DNA of 64,000 nt from Lachnospiraceae bacterium UBA2864 (GCA_002350525.1 DEFA01000034.1:1-64000); one strand, 5' to 3'; counted from the stretch's first letter, positions 52,532-62,423 are shown. Notes: generated by a model from the sequence alone, not told the origin. Translations and numbers: made by a program.

Positions 52532-52627
52532 GTGCATATTATAATACATATCATGCCGTAATATATAAAAATGTCATAAACGTATCATATTTCGTCGCAA
52601 ACGTAATTCCTGTCCGAAAAAACGGAT

Positions 52628-53722
52628 TTACTTTCCATTTATATTTATCAATACATATTCCGATTTGGTTCCTGATTTAAATATGATTTCCCAGGCAGAT
52701 ATTCCGGAAGTCACGATAAATTCAGTTCCTTCTCTCTTCTCATATCCATAGGTTCTGTCATTGACTCCGAACCATTCTCCTATATAAGTTATAGGAATGA
52801 GCTGACCTCCGTGGGTATGTCCCGACAGCACAAGATCCGCATCGGTTGCGGCTTCGTTCGTATAATCGTTCGGCTGATGATCAAGTACGATCATATACTT
52901 ATCCTTATCCGGAATACCGCCTATCAGTTCTTCGGCACTCATACGACCTGTTACTCCGGCATCTTCTCTTCCCACAACATAGAATCTGTCGTCTATAAGA
53001 ACGTAATCATCTTTTAAAACCGTTACTCCGTTCTTCTCCAGTTCGCTCACCAGATCCGTATCCGTAAATCCTTTGCCAGGGCTTCGATAGTATCCCCTGT
53101 CATGATTTCCGTAAGCAAAGTAAACTCCGTATTTACAGCTGAACTTTCCGAGAGCCGCACAGGCTCTCACCATATCTTCATCAGAGGTCCCGTCATCCAC
53201 AAAGTCTCCCGCTATAAGGAGAATATCCGGATTATCTGCCTGAATCTTCTCAAGGTGCTTCTCAAAACCTTCTCCGTCAAAAGTAGTTCCCATATGCGAA
53301 TCAGCTATGACAGCAACCCTCAGTGTTCCTACTTCTTTATCTGTGGTAAGAGTATAGTTTGTACGCCATACATTTACCCCCAGATATAAAGCAATCAACA
53401 GATAAACCGTACATGCTATCACAGGGAGCCATCCCTGCCAGTAGAACTTCTCACTTCTCTTCTTGATGATCTTGGCAGCCAACGCAAAGATCAGCATAAA
53501 AAGAATCAGATTAAGGAATATAACGGCAGCATTGATGGGGGACGTAATATATCCCATAACAACAAGCCCTGCTGCTATGATAAGAAAAGAAATAAGATAA
53601 CCTACCCATTTTCTTTCCTTGGACATCTTCTTAATTCCCGGGAACTTACTCACAGCTGCAATCATATAGATAAAGCCGAGAATTACAGCCGCTATTGAAA
53701 TACCGAATATCATTAACCACAT
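52628..53722 (-). CDS. membrane-bound metallophosphoesterase (YkuE/YaeI-like)
   Basis: 364 aa. Several N-terminal membrane segments (about 1-125) are followed by a calcineurin-like domain with IADSHMG, LIAGDFVDDG, YGNHD, VLDHQPND and LSGHTHGGQ, all metal ligands present. Related proteins hydrolyse UDP-diacylglucosamine-like lipids or act in the envelope; the substrate here is unknown. It stands alone. Confidence 0.85.
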   Translation of the reverse strand: MWLMIFGISIAAVILGFIYMIAAVSKFPGIKKMSKERKWVGYLISFLIIAAGLVVMGYITSPINAAVIFLNLILFMLIFALAAKIIKKRSEKFYWQGWLPVIACTVYLLIALYLGVNVWRTNYTLTTDKEVGTLRVAVIADSHMGTTFDGEGFEKHLEKIQADNPDILLIAGDFVDDGTSDEDMVRACAALGKFSCKYGVYFAYGNHDRGYYRSPGKGFTDTDLVSELEKNGVTVLKDDYVLIDDRFYVVGREDAGVTGRMSAEELIGGIPDKDKYMIVLDHQPNDYTNEAATDADLVLSGHTHGGQLIPITYIGEWFGVNDRTYGYEKREGTEFIVTSGISAWEIIFKSGTKSEYVLININGK

Positions 53723-53784
53723 AGTTCACTCCAAAACATAATAATAAACCACCGTTAACTGATTATAACATTTAATCGGTCAAA

Positions 53785-53820
53785 AGAAAAAGCTCTGTAT
53801 CGAAAATTCGATACAGAGCT
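53785..53820 (-). terminator. terminator of fba
   Basis: A perfect 13-bp stem (AGCTCTGTATCGA with its complement, 53791-53820) with a 4-base loop is followed by U residues on the minus strand. 15 nt after the aldolase stop. Confidence 0.92.
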
Positions 53821-53835
53821 CGGAAATTCTTATAC

Positions 53836-54699
53836 TCAAGCCTTGTTAGCTGAACCGAATACTGCAACTCTATCCTTTACTTCATCTCTGATAGCCTGTG
53901 CACCAGGAGCAAGAAGCTTACGAGGATCATAACCCTTACCCTGCTGATCCTTGCCTTCCTCGATGTACTTACGTGTAGCAGCTGCGAATACAAGCTGGCA
54001 TTCTGTATTAACGTTAACCTTAGCAACGCCCATGTCGATTGCCTTCTTGATCTGCTCGTCAGGAATACCTGAGCCACCGTGAAGAACGAGAGGTGTATCT
54101 CCTGTTACAGCCTTGATCTGCTCAAGAACCTGGAACTGAAGACCTGCCCAATTATCAGGATACTTACCATGGATGTTACCGATACCGCAAGCAAGCATAT
54201 CTACTCCGAGATCGTTGATCTGCTTACACTCAGCAGGATCAGCACACTCACCTGTTGAAACAACGCCGTCTTCCTCGCCGCCGATACCACCAACTTCTGC
54301 CTCAAGAGAGATACCCTTCTCTCTGCAGATAGCGATGAGTTCCTTAGTCTTCTCGATGTTCTCTTCAAGTGGAAGTGAAGAACCGTCGAACATGATAGAT
54401 GTGAAACCGGCCTCGATACAAGCCTTAGCACCTTCGTATGAACCGTGATCAAGATGAAGAGCTACAGGAACTGTGATTCCGAGTGACTCATCCATAGCCT
54501 TAACCATAGCAGCAACTGTCTTGAAACCTGTCATGTACTTACCTGCGCCCTCTGAAACTCCAAGGATAACAGGTGTCTTAAGCTCCTCACACTCAAGAAG
54601 AACTGACTTTGTCCACTCAAGGTTGTTGATGTTGAACTGTGCTACGGCATAATGACCCTCTACTGCCTTCTTCAGCATCTCTGTTGCAGAAACTAACAT
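53836..54699 (-). CDS. fba: class II fructose-1,6-bisphosphate aldolase
   Basis: Zinc-dependent glycolytic enzyme cleaving fructose 1,6-bisphosphate. 287 aa with the signature HLDHGSYEG (Asp84, zinc ligand His85), EAEVGGIGGEEDG and LHGGSGIPDEQI (phosphate and zinc site). Codon use is that of a highly expressed gene, like the ribosomal block. Start preceded by GGAGGT. Monocistronic, between two terminators. Confidence 0.97.
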   Translation of the reverse strand: MLVSATEMLKKAVEGHYAVAQFNINNLEWTKSVLLECEELKTPVILGVSEGAGKYMTGFKTVAAMVKAMDESLGITVPVALHLDHGSYEGAKACIEAGFTSIMFDGSSLPLEENIEKTKELIAICREKGISLEAEVGGIGGEEDGVVSTGECADPAECKQINDLGVDMLACGIGNIHGKYPDNWAGLQFQVLEQIKAVTGDTPLVLHGGSGIPDEQIKKAIDMGVAKVNVNTECQLVFAAATRKYIEEGKDQQGKGYDPRKLLAPGAQAIRDEVKDRVAVFGSANKA

Positions 54700-54740
54700 T
54701 ATAGATTACCTCCATATATAAAATTAAAAATCAATAAAGA

Positions 54741-54764
54741 AAATCGCTGAGCAAAACTCAGCGA
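54741..54764 (-). terminator. terminator of pflA
   Basis: TCGCTGAG (54744-54751) pairs with CTCAGCGA (54757-54764); U-rich sequence follows on the minus strand. It lies about 75 nt beyond the pflA stop. Confidence 0.8.
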
Positions 54765-54837
54765 CTAATATTATACATTAAAGCATCGTATTAAACAACT
54801 ATTAAGTTAAATATCTCAAACCAAATATAAATCAAAC

Positions 54838-55629
54838 CTAAAACCAGAGAATCTCTCTTGCTCTTTTAAGCTGCTGCTCCGTCGGAGGTTCGGTATCCGG
54901 AAGTCTGTAAGGTATTCCGAGTCTCTCATATTCCGGTATTCCCATCTTATGATACGGAAGCACTTCCACTTTCTTTACAGTCTTCAGTGTTTTTATGAAT
55001 TCAGAAAGCCTTAAAAGGTCATCCTCATCTGTTGTGATTTTCGGAACCAGTACATGTCTTATCCACATATCTTTACCGATATCGGACAAGTACTCTGCCA
55101 TATCGAGAATATTCTTATTGGTAAAGCCCGTAAGTTCCTTATGCTTTTCATCATCTATCTGCTTTATGTCCAGCATGAAGAGATCCGTAACATCACATAG
55201 CTTCTGAAACTTCTCAAAGAATTCTCCCTCCCGCGTAAAAGGATTTCCCGATGTATCAAGGCACGTATTAACACCTGCCCCCTTCGCGAGTCTGAACAGT
55301 TCCGTCACGAAATCTATCTGAAGCAGTGCTTCACCACCGCTCACGGTTATTCCGCCTCCGTTCTTCCAGTACGGCTTATATCTCAGTGCCTGAGTCAGTA
55401 TTTCCTCCGGAGTTTTCAGCTCAACCCTGACTCCGCAGGAACGCAGATGCTCTATTGATTCCTCTCCCTCCGGCACAGCCCAGGTTTCCGGATTATGACA
55501 GTATTTACATCTCATATTACAGCCCTGAAGGAAAACTATAAATCTTATCCCCGGTCCGTCAACTGCACCAAAGCTCTCGGTTGAATGGATGTAGCCTTTT
55601 ATATTCTTTTTATCTCTCATTTCTTCCAT
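54838..55629 (-). CDS. pflA: pyruvate formate-lyase activating enzyme
   Basis: Radical SAM enzyme that installs the glycyl radical on PFL. About 263 aa, with the [4Fe-4S] motif CNMRCKYC, GGITVSGGEALLQ and HELTGFTN-like region. The start is uncertain: ATGs at 55638, 55629 and 55620; 55629 has GGAGG at usable distance. Directly downstream of pflB but separated by a strong terminator, so it is expressed at lower level than PFL. Confidence 0.95.
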   Translation of the reverse strand: MEEMRDKKNIKGYIHSTESFGAVDGPGIRFIVFLQGCNMRCKYCHNPETWAVPEGEESIEHLRSCGVRVELKTPEEILTQALRYKPYWKNGGGITVSGGEALLQIDFVTELFRLAKGAGVNTCLDTSGNPFTREGEFFEKFQKLCDVTDLFMLDIKQIDDEKHKELTGFTNKNILDMAEYLSDIGKDMWIRHVLVPKITTDEDDLLRLSEFIKTLKTVKKVEVLPYHKMGIPEYERLGIPYRLPDTEPPTEQQLKRAREILWF

Positions 55630-55677
55630 CAGATACATATCCTCCGTTCACATTATAACACGATATGCATTTTCTTC

Positions 55678-55712
55678 AAAAAAATCCCTGCCGGAACATT
55701 TCCGACAGGGAT
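55678..55712 (-). terminator. terminator between pflB and pflA
   Basis: ATCCCTGCCGGAA (from 55684) pairs with TTCCGACAGGGAT (to 55712), one G-T type mismatch, followed by seven U on the minus strand. Read-through would set the pflB to pflA ratio. Confidence 0.9.
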
Positions 55713-55729
55713 AACTGATCTTAACCGTT

Positions 55730-57997
55730 TTACAGACTTTCGTGGAAAGTTCTGTTGATTACATCGAGCTGCTGCTCTCTTGTAAGGTTGATGAACTTAA
55801 CTGCATAACCCGATACACGGATAGTAAAGTTAGCGTATTCAGGCTTATCAGGATTCTCCATGATATCCAGAAGTGTATCACGGCTGAATACATTTACATT
55901 CAGATGATGAGCTCCCTGATCGAAGTATCCGTCCATTGCATTTACAAGATTATCTACTCTCTCTTCCTCTGTATTTCCGAGTGCGGATGGGTTCATGGAC
56001 TGAGTATTTGATATACCGTCAAGTGCCCATACATAAGGAATCTTTGCTACAGAGTTAAGTGAAGCAAGAAGTCCCGACTTCTCAGCTCCGTAGCTTGGGT
56101 TAGCACCCGGTGCAAGCGGAGTCCATGCTCTTCGTCCATCCGGCATGTTACCTGTAAACTTACCGTATACAACATTTGATGTAATGGTAAGAATAGATGT
56201 TGTAGGCTCTGAGTTACGATATGTATGTCTCTTCTTGATATCATCAAGGAATGTCTTCAGAAGCCATACACCGATGCTGTCAGCTCTGTCATCATCATTT
56301 CCGTACTTAGGGAAATCTCCCTCTACCGCATAGTCAACAGCGAAGCCGTCCTCATCACGGATAACCTTAACCTTTGCATACTTGATAGCAGAAAGAGAAT
56401 CGATAACATGTGAGAATCCTGCTATACCTGTTGCAAACGTACGGCGTACATCTGTATCTATAAGCGCCATCTCAGCTGCTTCATAGTAATACTTATCATG
56501 CATATAATGTATGAGATTGAGGATATTTACATAGAGGCCTGCGAGCCAGTCCAGCATAAACTCAAATCTCTCAATAACTTCATCGTAATCCAGATATTCT
56601 GAGGTGATAGGTCTTGCAGCAGGTCCTACCTGAACCTTTGACTTGGCATCCACACCACCGTTGATAGCATAGAGCAGGCACTTTGCGAGGTTTGCTCTTG
56701 CTCCGAAGAACTGAATCTCCTTACCTGTCTGAGTTGCGGATACGCAGCAGCAGATAGAATAATCATCGCCCCATACCGGCTTCATGACATCATCATTCTC
56801 ATACTGGATAGAACTTGTCTTAACAGATATTCTTGCAGCATATCTCTTGAATGCCTCAGGCAGCTTTGATGAATAAAGTACTGTAAGGTTCGGTTCCGGT
56901 GAAGGTCCCATGTTCTCAAGTGTATGAAGGAATCTGAAACAGTTCTTCGTTACATGAGGACGTCCGTCATTACCGATACCGGCAACTTCAAGTGTTGCCC
57001 ATACAGGGTCGCCCGAGAAAAGCTCGTTGTATGACTGGATTCTTGCGAACTTAACCATACGAAGCTTCATAACAAAATGATCTATAAGTTCCTGAGCCTG
57101 AGCCTCTGTAAGGATGCCCTTCTTCAGGTCTCGCTCAATAAATATATCAAGGAAGGTTGATACACGGCCGACTGACATAGCAGCACCGTTCTGAGTCTTA
57201 ACAGCAGCGAGATATCCGAAATACAGCCACTGAACAGCTTCCTTAGCTGTCTTTGCCGGCTTTGAGATATCACAGCCGTAGATCTCAGCCATCTTCTTCA
57301 TACCCTGAAGAGCCTTGATCTGCTCCGCAAGCTCTTCGCGCTGACGGATGATATCGTCTGTCATAACGCCATGTCCGCAGTTCTTCTTATCTTCCTGCTT
57401 CCACTCGATAAGCTGATCTATACCGTACAGAGCAATTCTTCTGTAATCGCCTACTATACGTCCGCGTCCATAGGTATCCGGAAGTCCTGTTACGATATGG
57501 CTTCTTCTTGCGGCACGCATCTCATCTGTATAAGCATCAAAAACAGCCTGATTGTGAGTCTTATGATACTCTGTAAATACCTTATGAAGATCCTTGTTCG
57601 GCTCATATCCATACATAGTAAGAGCTTCTTCAGCCATCTTGATACCACCGAACGGCATAAATGCACGCTTCAGCGGCTTATCTGTCTGAAGACCTACTAT
57701 CTGCTCAAGATCCTTCATGGATTCATCAATATAGCCCGGTCCGTAAGAAGTAAGTGAAGACACAATCTCTGTCTCCTCTTCAAGCACTCCGCCCTTCTTA
57801 TGTTCTTCTCTCTGAAGTTCCTGAAGTTTACCCCAGAGTTTCTCTGTTGCCTCTGTCGGTCCCTCAAGAAAGCTCTCATCACCAAGATATGGTGTATAGT
57901 TATTAGCAATGAAATCCCTTACGTTACACTCTTCTTTCCAGAGTCTTCCCGTAAATCCATCCCATTCTTCAAAGCTAAGCATTAAATCTTTTTGCAT
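55730..57997 (-). CDS. pflB: formate C-acetyltransferase (pyruvate formate-lyase)
   Basis: Glycyl-radical enzyme converting pyruvate and CoA to acetyl-CoA and formate under anaerobiosis. 755 aa, normal length. Active-site cysteines in SICCCVSATQ; glycyl-radical loop RVSGYAVKF with Gly730 near the C-terminus. The window has no pyruvate dehydrogenase. Spacing from the tubulin-like gene upstream is 235 nt with an AT-rich promoter region (57998-58165) in which no single promoter stands out. Confidence 0.98.
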   Translation of the reverse strand: MQKDLMLSFEEWDGFTGRLWKEECNVRDFIANNYTPYLGDESFLEGPTEATEKLWGKLQELQREEHKKGGVLEEETEIVSSLTSYGPGYIDESMKDLEQIVGLQTDKPLKRAFMPFGGIKMAEEALTMYGYEPNKDLHKVFTEYHKTHNQAVFDAYTDEMRAARRSHIVTGLPDTYGRGRIVGDYRRIALYGIDQLIEWKQEDKKNCGHGVMTDDIIRQREELAEQIKALQGMKKMAEIYGCDISKPAKTAKEAVQWLYFGYLAAVKTQNGAAMSVGRVSTFLDIFIERDLKKGILTEAQAQELIDHFVMKLRMVKFARIQSYNELFSGDPVWATLEVAGIGNDGRPHVTKNCFRFLHTLENMGPSPEPNLTVLYSSKLPEAFKRYAARISVKTSSIQYENDDVMKPVWGDDYSICCCVSATQTGKEIQFFGARANLAKCLLYAINGGVDAKSKVQVGPAARPITSEYLDYDEVIERFEFMLDWLAGLYVNILNLIHYMHDKYYYEAAEMALIDTDVRRTFATGIAGFSHVIDSLSAIKYAKVKVIRDEDGFAVDYAVEGDFPKYGNDDDRADSIGVWLLKTFLDDIKKRHTYRNSEPTTSILTITSNVVYGKFTGNMPDGRRAWTPLAPGANPSYGAEKSGLLASLNSVAKIPYVWALDGISNTQSMNPSALGNTEEERVDNLVNAMDGYFDQGAHHLNVNVFSRDTLLDIMENPDKPEYANFTIRVSGYAVKFINLTREQQLDVINRTFHESL

Positions 57998-58167
57998 AAT
58001 TCATCTCCCAGAAAAAAAAATCGTTAAGTACATTTAACTATAATAAGATTAATAAACGTAGATTTAAAACTGTACTATTACCTTAACACACTATAAGTTG
58101 TTATTCAAATCAAAAAAAAGGCTATTTTTATACTATTTTTTGTATATTTTGTGAGAGTGTGCATAAG

Positions 58168-58212
58168 AAAAAGCAGGTACACGATTAAGAATAATCTTAA
58201 CCGTGTACCTGC
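58168..58212 (-). terminator. terminator of the tubulin-like gene
   Basis: GCAGGTACACG (58173-) pairs with CGTGTACCTGC (to 58212), and an inner ATTAAGA/TCTTAA pairing extends the stem. U-rich sequence follows on the minus strand. Confidence 0.9.
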
Positions 58213-58232
58213 TTAACGACTCACAATTAAAT

Positions 58233-60731
58233 CTAATTATTAACTTCATCTATATGAAGTCCGAGATAATTACCGCTCTTAACCTTCTCATATGCCTCTT
58301 TCATCTCTTCGGCATTTGCAAGCATATTTGGACGAACGCCCATATAGAAACTGTCTACCGAAATCTGAATCTCGCCCGGATTCATGGTGATAGAATCAGG
58401 ATCCTCATTATAAGGAGAAGTGATAAGTATATCCTTCATAGCCTGACTGAAGTAAGGCATCGCATCCGGAAGTGATATAAACTTCTTGTTAAGAACCTGC
58501 TTATCTATACCCTTTGTAAGGTTGCAGAGTTTCTTCTTCTGAGTCTTCTCAAATGCACCTTCAACAAAAGCTTTAGCTGCTCTTTTCATAGTTTCTTTAC
58601 GAAGATCGTTATCTTTCGAAACAAATACGAAATTGAGTTCTGAAACCGTAGGCTGCTCATCTGCAAATGCATTATAGATAAGCTTCTCCGGTGCGAAAAC
58701 ACCTATTCCCGTTAGGAAGTTCCTGTAGATTCTCTCCATCTCCTGGCTGACAGGAACAAGTCTGTCATTATCCAGGTCACTTTCATGACTCACCATGAAA
58801 TTGATGAGTCCCGTCTTCATCTGATCGATCTTATCCTCGGTAATGTAATCCTTAGGAAGAAACTCAGAACGCTTGGCTGCTTTAAGAAGGAATCCCGTAA
58901 TCCTTCGTCCATCGGAAGCAAGACCGTTAATCGCAGCATTCAGATCTGCTCCGAACTGACTGTAGATATCATCGAGCTGCTCTGCTCTGTGGCGAAGCTG
59001 TCTTATGATATCTCCAAGCACATCCTGCCTGTTCAACTCTTCCATGATCATATTTCTCTCTTTGGCAAGAGTATCTTTGATACTGGCTTCATAATATCCG
59101 TTCTCGGTTTCTTTCTTGGCTGACGGGAAGGTAAAGAATCTCTTCTTTACGATTTCCAGTATAGACTCTCTGATTCTTTCATATTCGCTGAACGGACTGT
59201 AATTGTTGAGTGCTGTCTCAAGAGCTTTGATCTCCTGGATCATTCCTCCGTCTTCTTCAACTCCGCCTATTCCTCTTGCACCTATCATGCGCAGAGTAAC
59301 AAACGGTCCGAACTGCTTAAGATACTTATCTATATGTCCGTCAAGAGATGATGTAAGCTTTATCCTCATAGATTTTACTATGACAGGTATATCGGCTTTT
59401 ATGGAATCGAGAAGCTTCGGTATAACCGTGCTGAAATCATCCGTCCCCTTCTTGATAGCCTTATACGGCTGCTTATGATACTGACCTACTTTAATGAGCC
59501 CGTTAACATTAAGGTTGATCTCATCACCCGGTTCTCCTGCAAAGAATCCCTTAAGTTCTCCGAATGTATCATCCACATCCTTCTTGATACTCTCATCCTT
59601 CTCAGGCATCTCATACAGCTTCTTCTCAGCAAGTGCAAACACTTCCTGCTCACAGATATTCTCAATCTCTCTGATAGGAATCTTGTAATCAGATTCCTTG
59701 ACAACCTTGAAGAAACCTACGCTGTTCTGCTCAAAGAATGAATCGCGGATAAGCATACGGCTGTCTGTTCCGTCCGATCCATCCACGTATTTGTTGATGG
59801 AAAGTTTCTGGAGGAAATATGCAACATCGTTAAATATTACATGTTCAGGAACATATCCCTGCTCATCCTTCTTACCTGATACGAGAATACATGCATCGAA
59901 GATGTTATCTCTCATCATGAACTTATGAGTTGTACTCTCAAAAGTATAGTTTTCTCCGGTATAGGCAATCTGCATAAAGCGGCTCATCTCTTCAAGAGTC
60001 GCATGCGAATTGGCAAGAAGAAGTGTTCTCTTATCCTCATCATTATAGATTGTCTTATTCGCAAAAAGCGCATCCGGAGTTATAAGGCATCCGCCCACAC
60101 GAAGGTCTTTCCACTTACGTGATTTTCCGTATGCCTTTATATTATATGTCACATCCGCAAGAATACCGCTTCCGGTTCCTCCGCATGTACTTGATACTAT
60201 GATTATATCCAGCTTTCCGCCGTTTGACCTGTTATATAATTCTTCCAATTTTTCGAAGAGAAGAATTCTGATGTCCTCATATGCATTTGAGAACATAAGT
60301 CTTCCAATCTGACGGTTTCCTTCTGCACCGGAAGTGCCTATGGTAACTCTGGGAAAATCAGGACTCATCCACTTTGCAAGTGATTCCTGAACAGGCATAC
60401 TGTTAAAACCTCTCGTCATTATGTCTCCGAGATTAGGTCTGTATATACTGAGAACCTCAAGTGCATTCAGACCATAGCCTTCCTTGCTGTCTTTAATAGT
60501 TGCCTCCATCGCCGGAATATCAGAATCGATTAATAAATAGTTGATATTATCCTCACGTGTGATGTTGCCCATCATCATACGTTTAAGAGCTGTAACAACT
60601 TTACCGCCTACGCCACCGAGTCCAATTACCAAGAGATCTCCGTTAAAACGGTTTTCATTTTCCACCTTGCTGAAAATTCGAACATGCTTAAGTTTATTGA
60701 ACTCTTCCTTTTGTGTATCTATAAGAATCAT
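58233..60731 (-). CDS. tubulin/FtsZ-like GTPase (Tubulin_2 type)
   Basis: 832-aa protein with a tubulin-type nucleotide-binding half. Motifs: LLVIGLGGVGGKVV (35-48), LLIDSD (67-72), GTSGAEGNRQIGR (132-144) and the tubulin/FtsZ signature CGGTGSG (183-189). The C-terminal half is helical and not recognised. It is not FtsZ, which is half this size. Tubulin-like proteins of this kind often neighbour vWA or membrane-associated genes; this one stands alone, ending at its own terminator. Start has AGGAGAAG. Role unknown, possibly a filament. Confidence 0.8.
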   Translation of the reverse strand: MILIDTQKEEFNKLKHVRIFSKVENENRFNGDLLVIGLGGVGGKVVTALKRMMMGNITREDNINYLLIDSDIPAMEATIKDSKEGYGLNALEVLSIYRPNLGDIMTRGFNSMPVQESLAKWMSPDFPRVTIGTSGAEGNRQIGRLMFSNAYEDIRILLFEKLEELYNRSNGGKLDIIIVSSTCGGTGSGILADVTYNIKAYGKSRKWKDLRVGGCLITPDALFANKTIYNDEDKRTLLLANSHATLEEMSRFMQIAYTGENYTFESTTHKFMMRDNIFDACILVSGKKDEQGYVPEHVIFNDVAYFLQKLSINKYVDGSDGTDSRMLIRDSFFEQNSVGFFKVVKESDYKIPIREIENICEQEVFALAEKKLYEMPEKDESIKKDVDDTFGELKGFFAGEPGDEINLNVNGLIKVGQYHKQPYKAIKKGTDDFSTVIPKLLDSIKADIPVIVKSMRIKLTSSLDGHIDKYLKQFGPFVTLRMIGARGIGGVEEDGGMIQEIKALETALNNYSPFSEYERIRESILEIVKKRFFTFPSAKKETENGYYEASIKDTLAKERNMIMEELNRQDVLGDIIRQLRHRAEQLDDIYSQFGADLNAAINGLASDGRRITGFLLKAAKRSEFLPKDYITEDKIDQMKTGLINFMVSHESDLDNDRLVPVSQEMERIYRNFLTGIGVFAPEKLIYNAFADEQPTVSELNFVFVSKDNDLRKETMKRAAKAFVEGAFEKTQKKKLCNLTKGIDKQVLNKKFISLPDAMPYFSQAMKDILITSPYNEDPDSITMNPGEIQISVDSFYMGVRPNMLANAEEMKEAYEKVKSGNYLGLHIDEVNN

Positions 60732-60838
60732 GTTACTTCTCCTCGTTATGCCATATGTAAACCCTCAAAACATTGTAACATAAACTTCTGTAAATTTACA
60801 CAATAAACTGAAGATTCTTTGGTAAAATTTACATATTG

Positions 60839-61438
60839 TTAATATATTATCTCTTTCAGTTTGTTTTTGAGGTCATCAAATCCCTTAAATACTATTCCCG
60901 TCATCCCGAGAGCTCTTGCCGCCTCAACATTCTCTTCTCTGTCATCAACAAAAACGCTCTCTGTAAGATCAACTCCGAACCTCTTTTCAAGAAGCCTGTA
61001 AAACTCCGGATCGGGTTTCATCATCTTTTCTTTTGATGAAATGAGGTATCCGTCCGTATGAGGAAGGAATTTAAATTTCGGCCAATGCATATCTGCCTGC
61101 TTTTCAGGATAATTTGAAAGAACATAAACTTTAAAGCCCTTTGCCTTAAGCTCCTTCACGAGTTCTTCCGAATAATCATACTCTCTGATTATATTATCGA
61201 TATTATCCCAGAAGAGATTCATCTCTTTTTCATACTGAGGAAGTTCACTTATAAAATGCTCTTTTGCCTCTCCGTCATTAACAAGGCCGTTATCCATAAG
61301 CTTCCAGTAATCGGAAAAAACGACTTTCTCCGAAAGCTCTTCTATAGTCTCCTTATCAAATCCCAGATCCGACATATATTCTCTGAATCTGAAATCAGCA
61401 AGTACCATTCCCACATCAAAAACCACATTTCTTATCAT
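60839..61438 (-). CDS. HAD-family hydrolase (YihX-like)
   Basis: 199-aa phosphatase-like protein. Motif I is VVFDVGMVLAD (the D-x-G form seen in YihX/haloacid types), motif II VYVLSNYP, motif III K (KMMKPDPEFY) and motif IV FVDDREENVEAA. The YihX family dephosphorylates sugar phosphates. Overlaps dtd by 4 nt; last gene of the topB operon. Confidence 0.88.
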   Translation of the reverse strand: MIRNVVFDVGMVLADFRFREYMSDLGFDKETIEELSEKVVFSDYWKLMDNGLVNDGEAKEHFISELPQYEKEMNLFWDNIDNIIREYDYSEELVKELKAKGFKVYVLSNYPEKQADMHWPKFKFLPHTDGYLISSKEKMMKPDPEFYRLLEKRFGVDLTESVFVDDREENVEAARALGMTGIVFKGFDDLKNKLKEIIY

Positions 61439-61893
61439 CTACATATCTCCTCGCTGTCTAAAATAATTGTAAAAGGGCCTTCGTTGACAAGACTGCACTT
61501 CATGGATGCTCCGAATATTCCCGTTCCGACTCTCTCTTCGGAAAGTGCCGCCTTGCATCTGTCTACTATATAATCATAAAGTTTCTCGGCATGTTCTGCG
61601 CTTCCCGATCTGATAAAGCTCGGACGGTTTCCCTTTCTGCAATCCGCATACAGAGTGAACTGTGAAACAAGCAGAAGATTTCCGCCGACATCCTGAATAG
61701 ACAGATTTGTTTTCCCTTCCGAATCACTGAATATTCTGAGACCTGTTAACTTGGAAACCATCTTATCTGCTATTTTTTCATCATCTGCTTCTTCAACTCC
61801 GATGAGCACAAAGAATCCTTTATCTATCTTCCCGGTAATCTTACCTTCTACTTCAACAGAAGCTTCGCTCACCCTTTGAACCACGAATCTCAT
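61435..61893 (-). CDS. dtd: D-aminoacyl-tRNA deacylase
   Basis: Removes D-amino acids (and glycine mis-charged on tRNA-Ala) from tRNA. 152 aa with MRFVVQRVSEASVEVEG, the SQFTLYAD motif with catalytic residues and the cis Gly-Pro region near NEGPFTIILDS. The start lies inside the end of the VanZ-like gene (41-nt overlap) and is fixed by the conserved N-terminus. Confidence 0.96.
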   Translation of the reverse strand: MRFVVQRVSEASVEVEGKITGKIDKGFFVLIGVEEADDEKIADKMVSKLTGLRIFSDSEGKTNLSIQDVGGNLLLVSQFTLYADCRKGNRPSFIRSGSAEHAEKLYDYIVDRCKAALSEERVGTGIFGASMKCSLVNEGPFTIILDSEEICR

Positions 61894-62413
61894 CTTTTTT
61901 TATTTTCTCCTTAGTACGTCTTTTTCTTAGTAAAAATATAAGTGAAAAAAATACAGCCGACAGCATAACACCCGTGATCGCACCTGAGCTGTCGAGAAGC
62001 ACATCAGACAGCTGACAGCTTCGCCCGGAGCTGAACATCTGATGAAATTCATCCGTTCCCGCATATACCGTACCGAGCAGCCATGCCATAAATACAGGAA
62101 GAAGCTTTACCGCTCCGTTCCCCACGAATACTCCGAGAAGCAGAAATCCCAGCACTGTATACTCTACAAAATGAGCTGTTTTCCTTACGGGATGATCGAT
62201 CTTTTTCGCATATTCCACCTGCTTATCTTCAGAAAGTTTATCAAAGTTTTTGACAAATGTACGGCCTACCACGAGGCCTACTTCAAGACTGTCCTTTGAG
62301 GATTTCTCCGAATCTCTTGCGGAAAAGCAGAATATACCTATCATCATTATCACTGACAGAATAGCATATATCACTCTTCTTTTTGTTATACTTTTACCCA
62401 TACTCTTAACCAT
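61853..62413 (-). CDS. VanZ-like membrane protein
   Basis: 186 aa with four membrane segments (about 12-28, 78-98, 102-120, 142-162). The VanZ family signature is visible: a short loop with FSARDSEKSS, KTAHFVEYTVLGFL and YAGTDEFHQMFSSGRSCQLSDVLLDSSGA. VanZ-like proteins contribute to teicoplanin resistance in some hosts, but most have no known role. The start is 62413 or the ATG at 62401. Overlaps dtd by 41 nt and follows topB. Confidence 0.85.
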   Translation of the reverse strand: MVKSMGKSITKRRVIYAILSVIMMIGIFCFSARDSEKSSKDSLEVGLVVGRTFVKNFDKLSEDKQVEYAKKIDHPVRKTAHFVEYTVLGFLLLGVFVGNGAVKLLPVFMAWLLGTVYAGTDEFHQMFSSGRSCQLSDVLLDSSGAITGVMLSAVFFSLIFLLRKRRTKEKIKKDEIRGSKGERSFC

Positions 62414-62423
62414 TCTTTAACCA

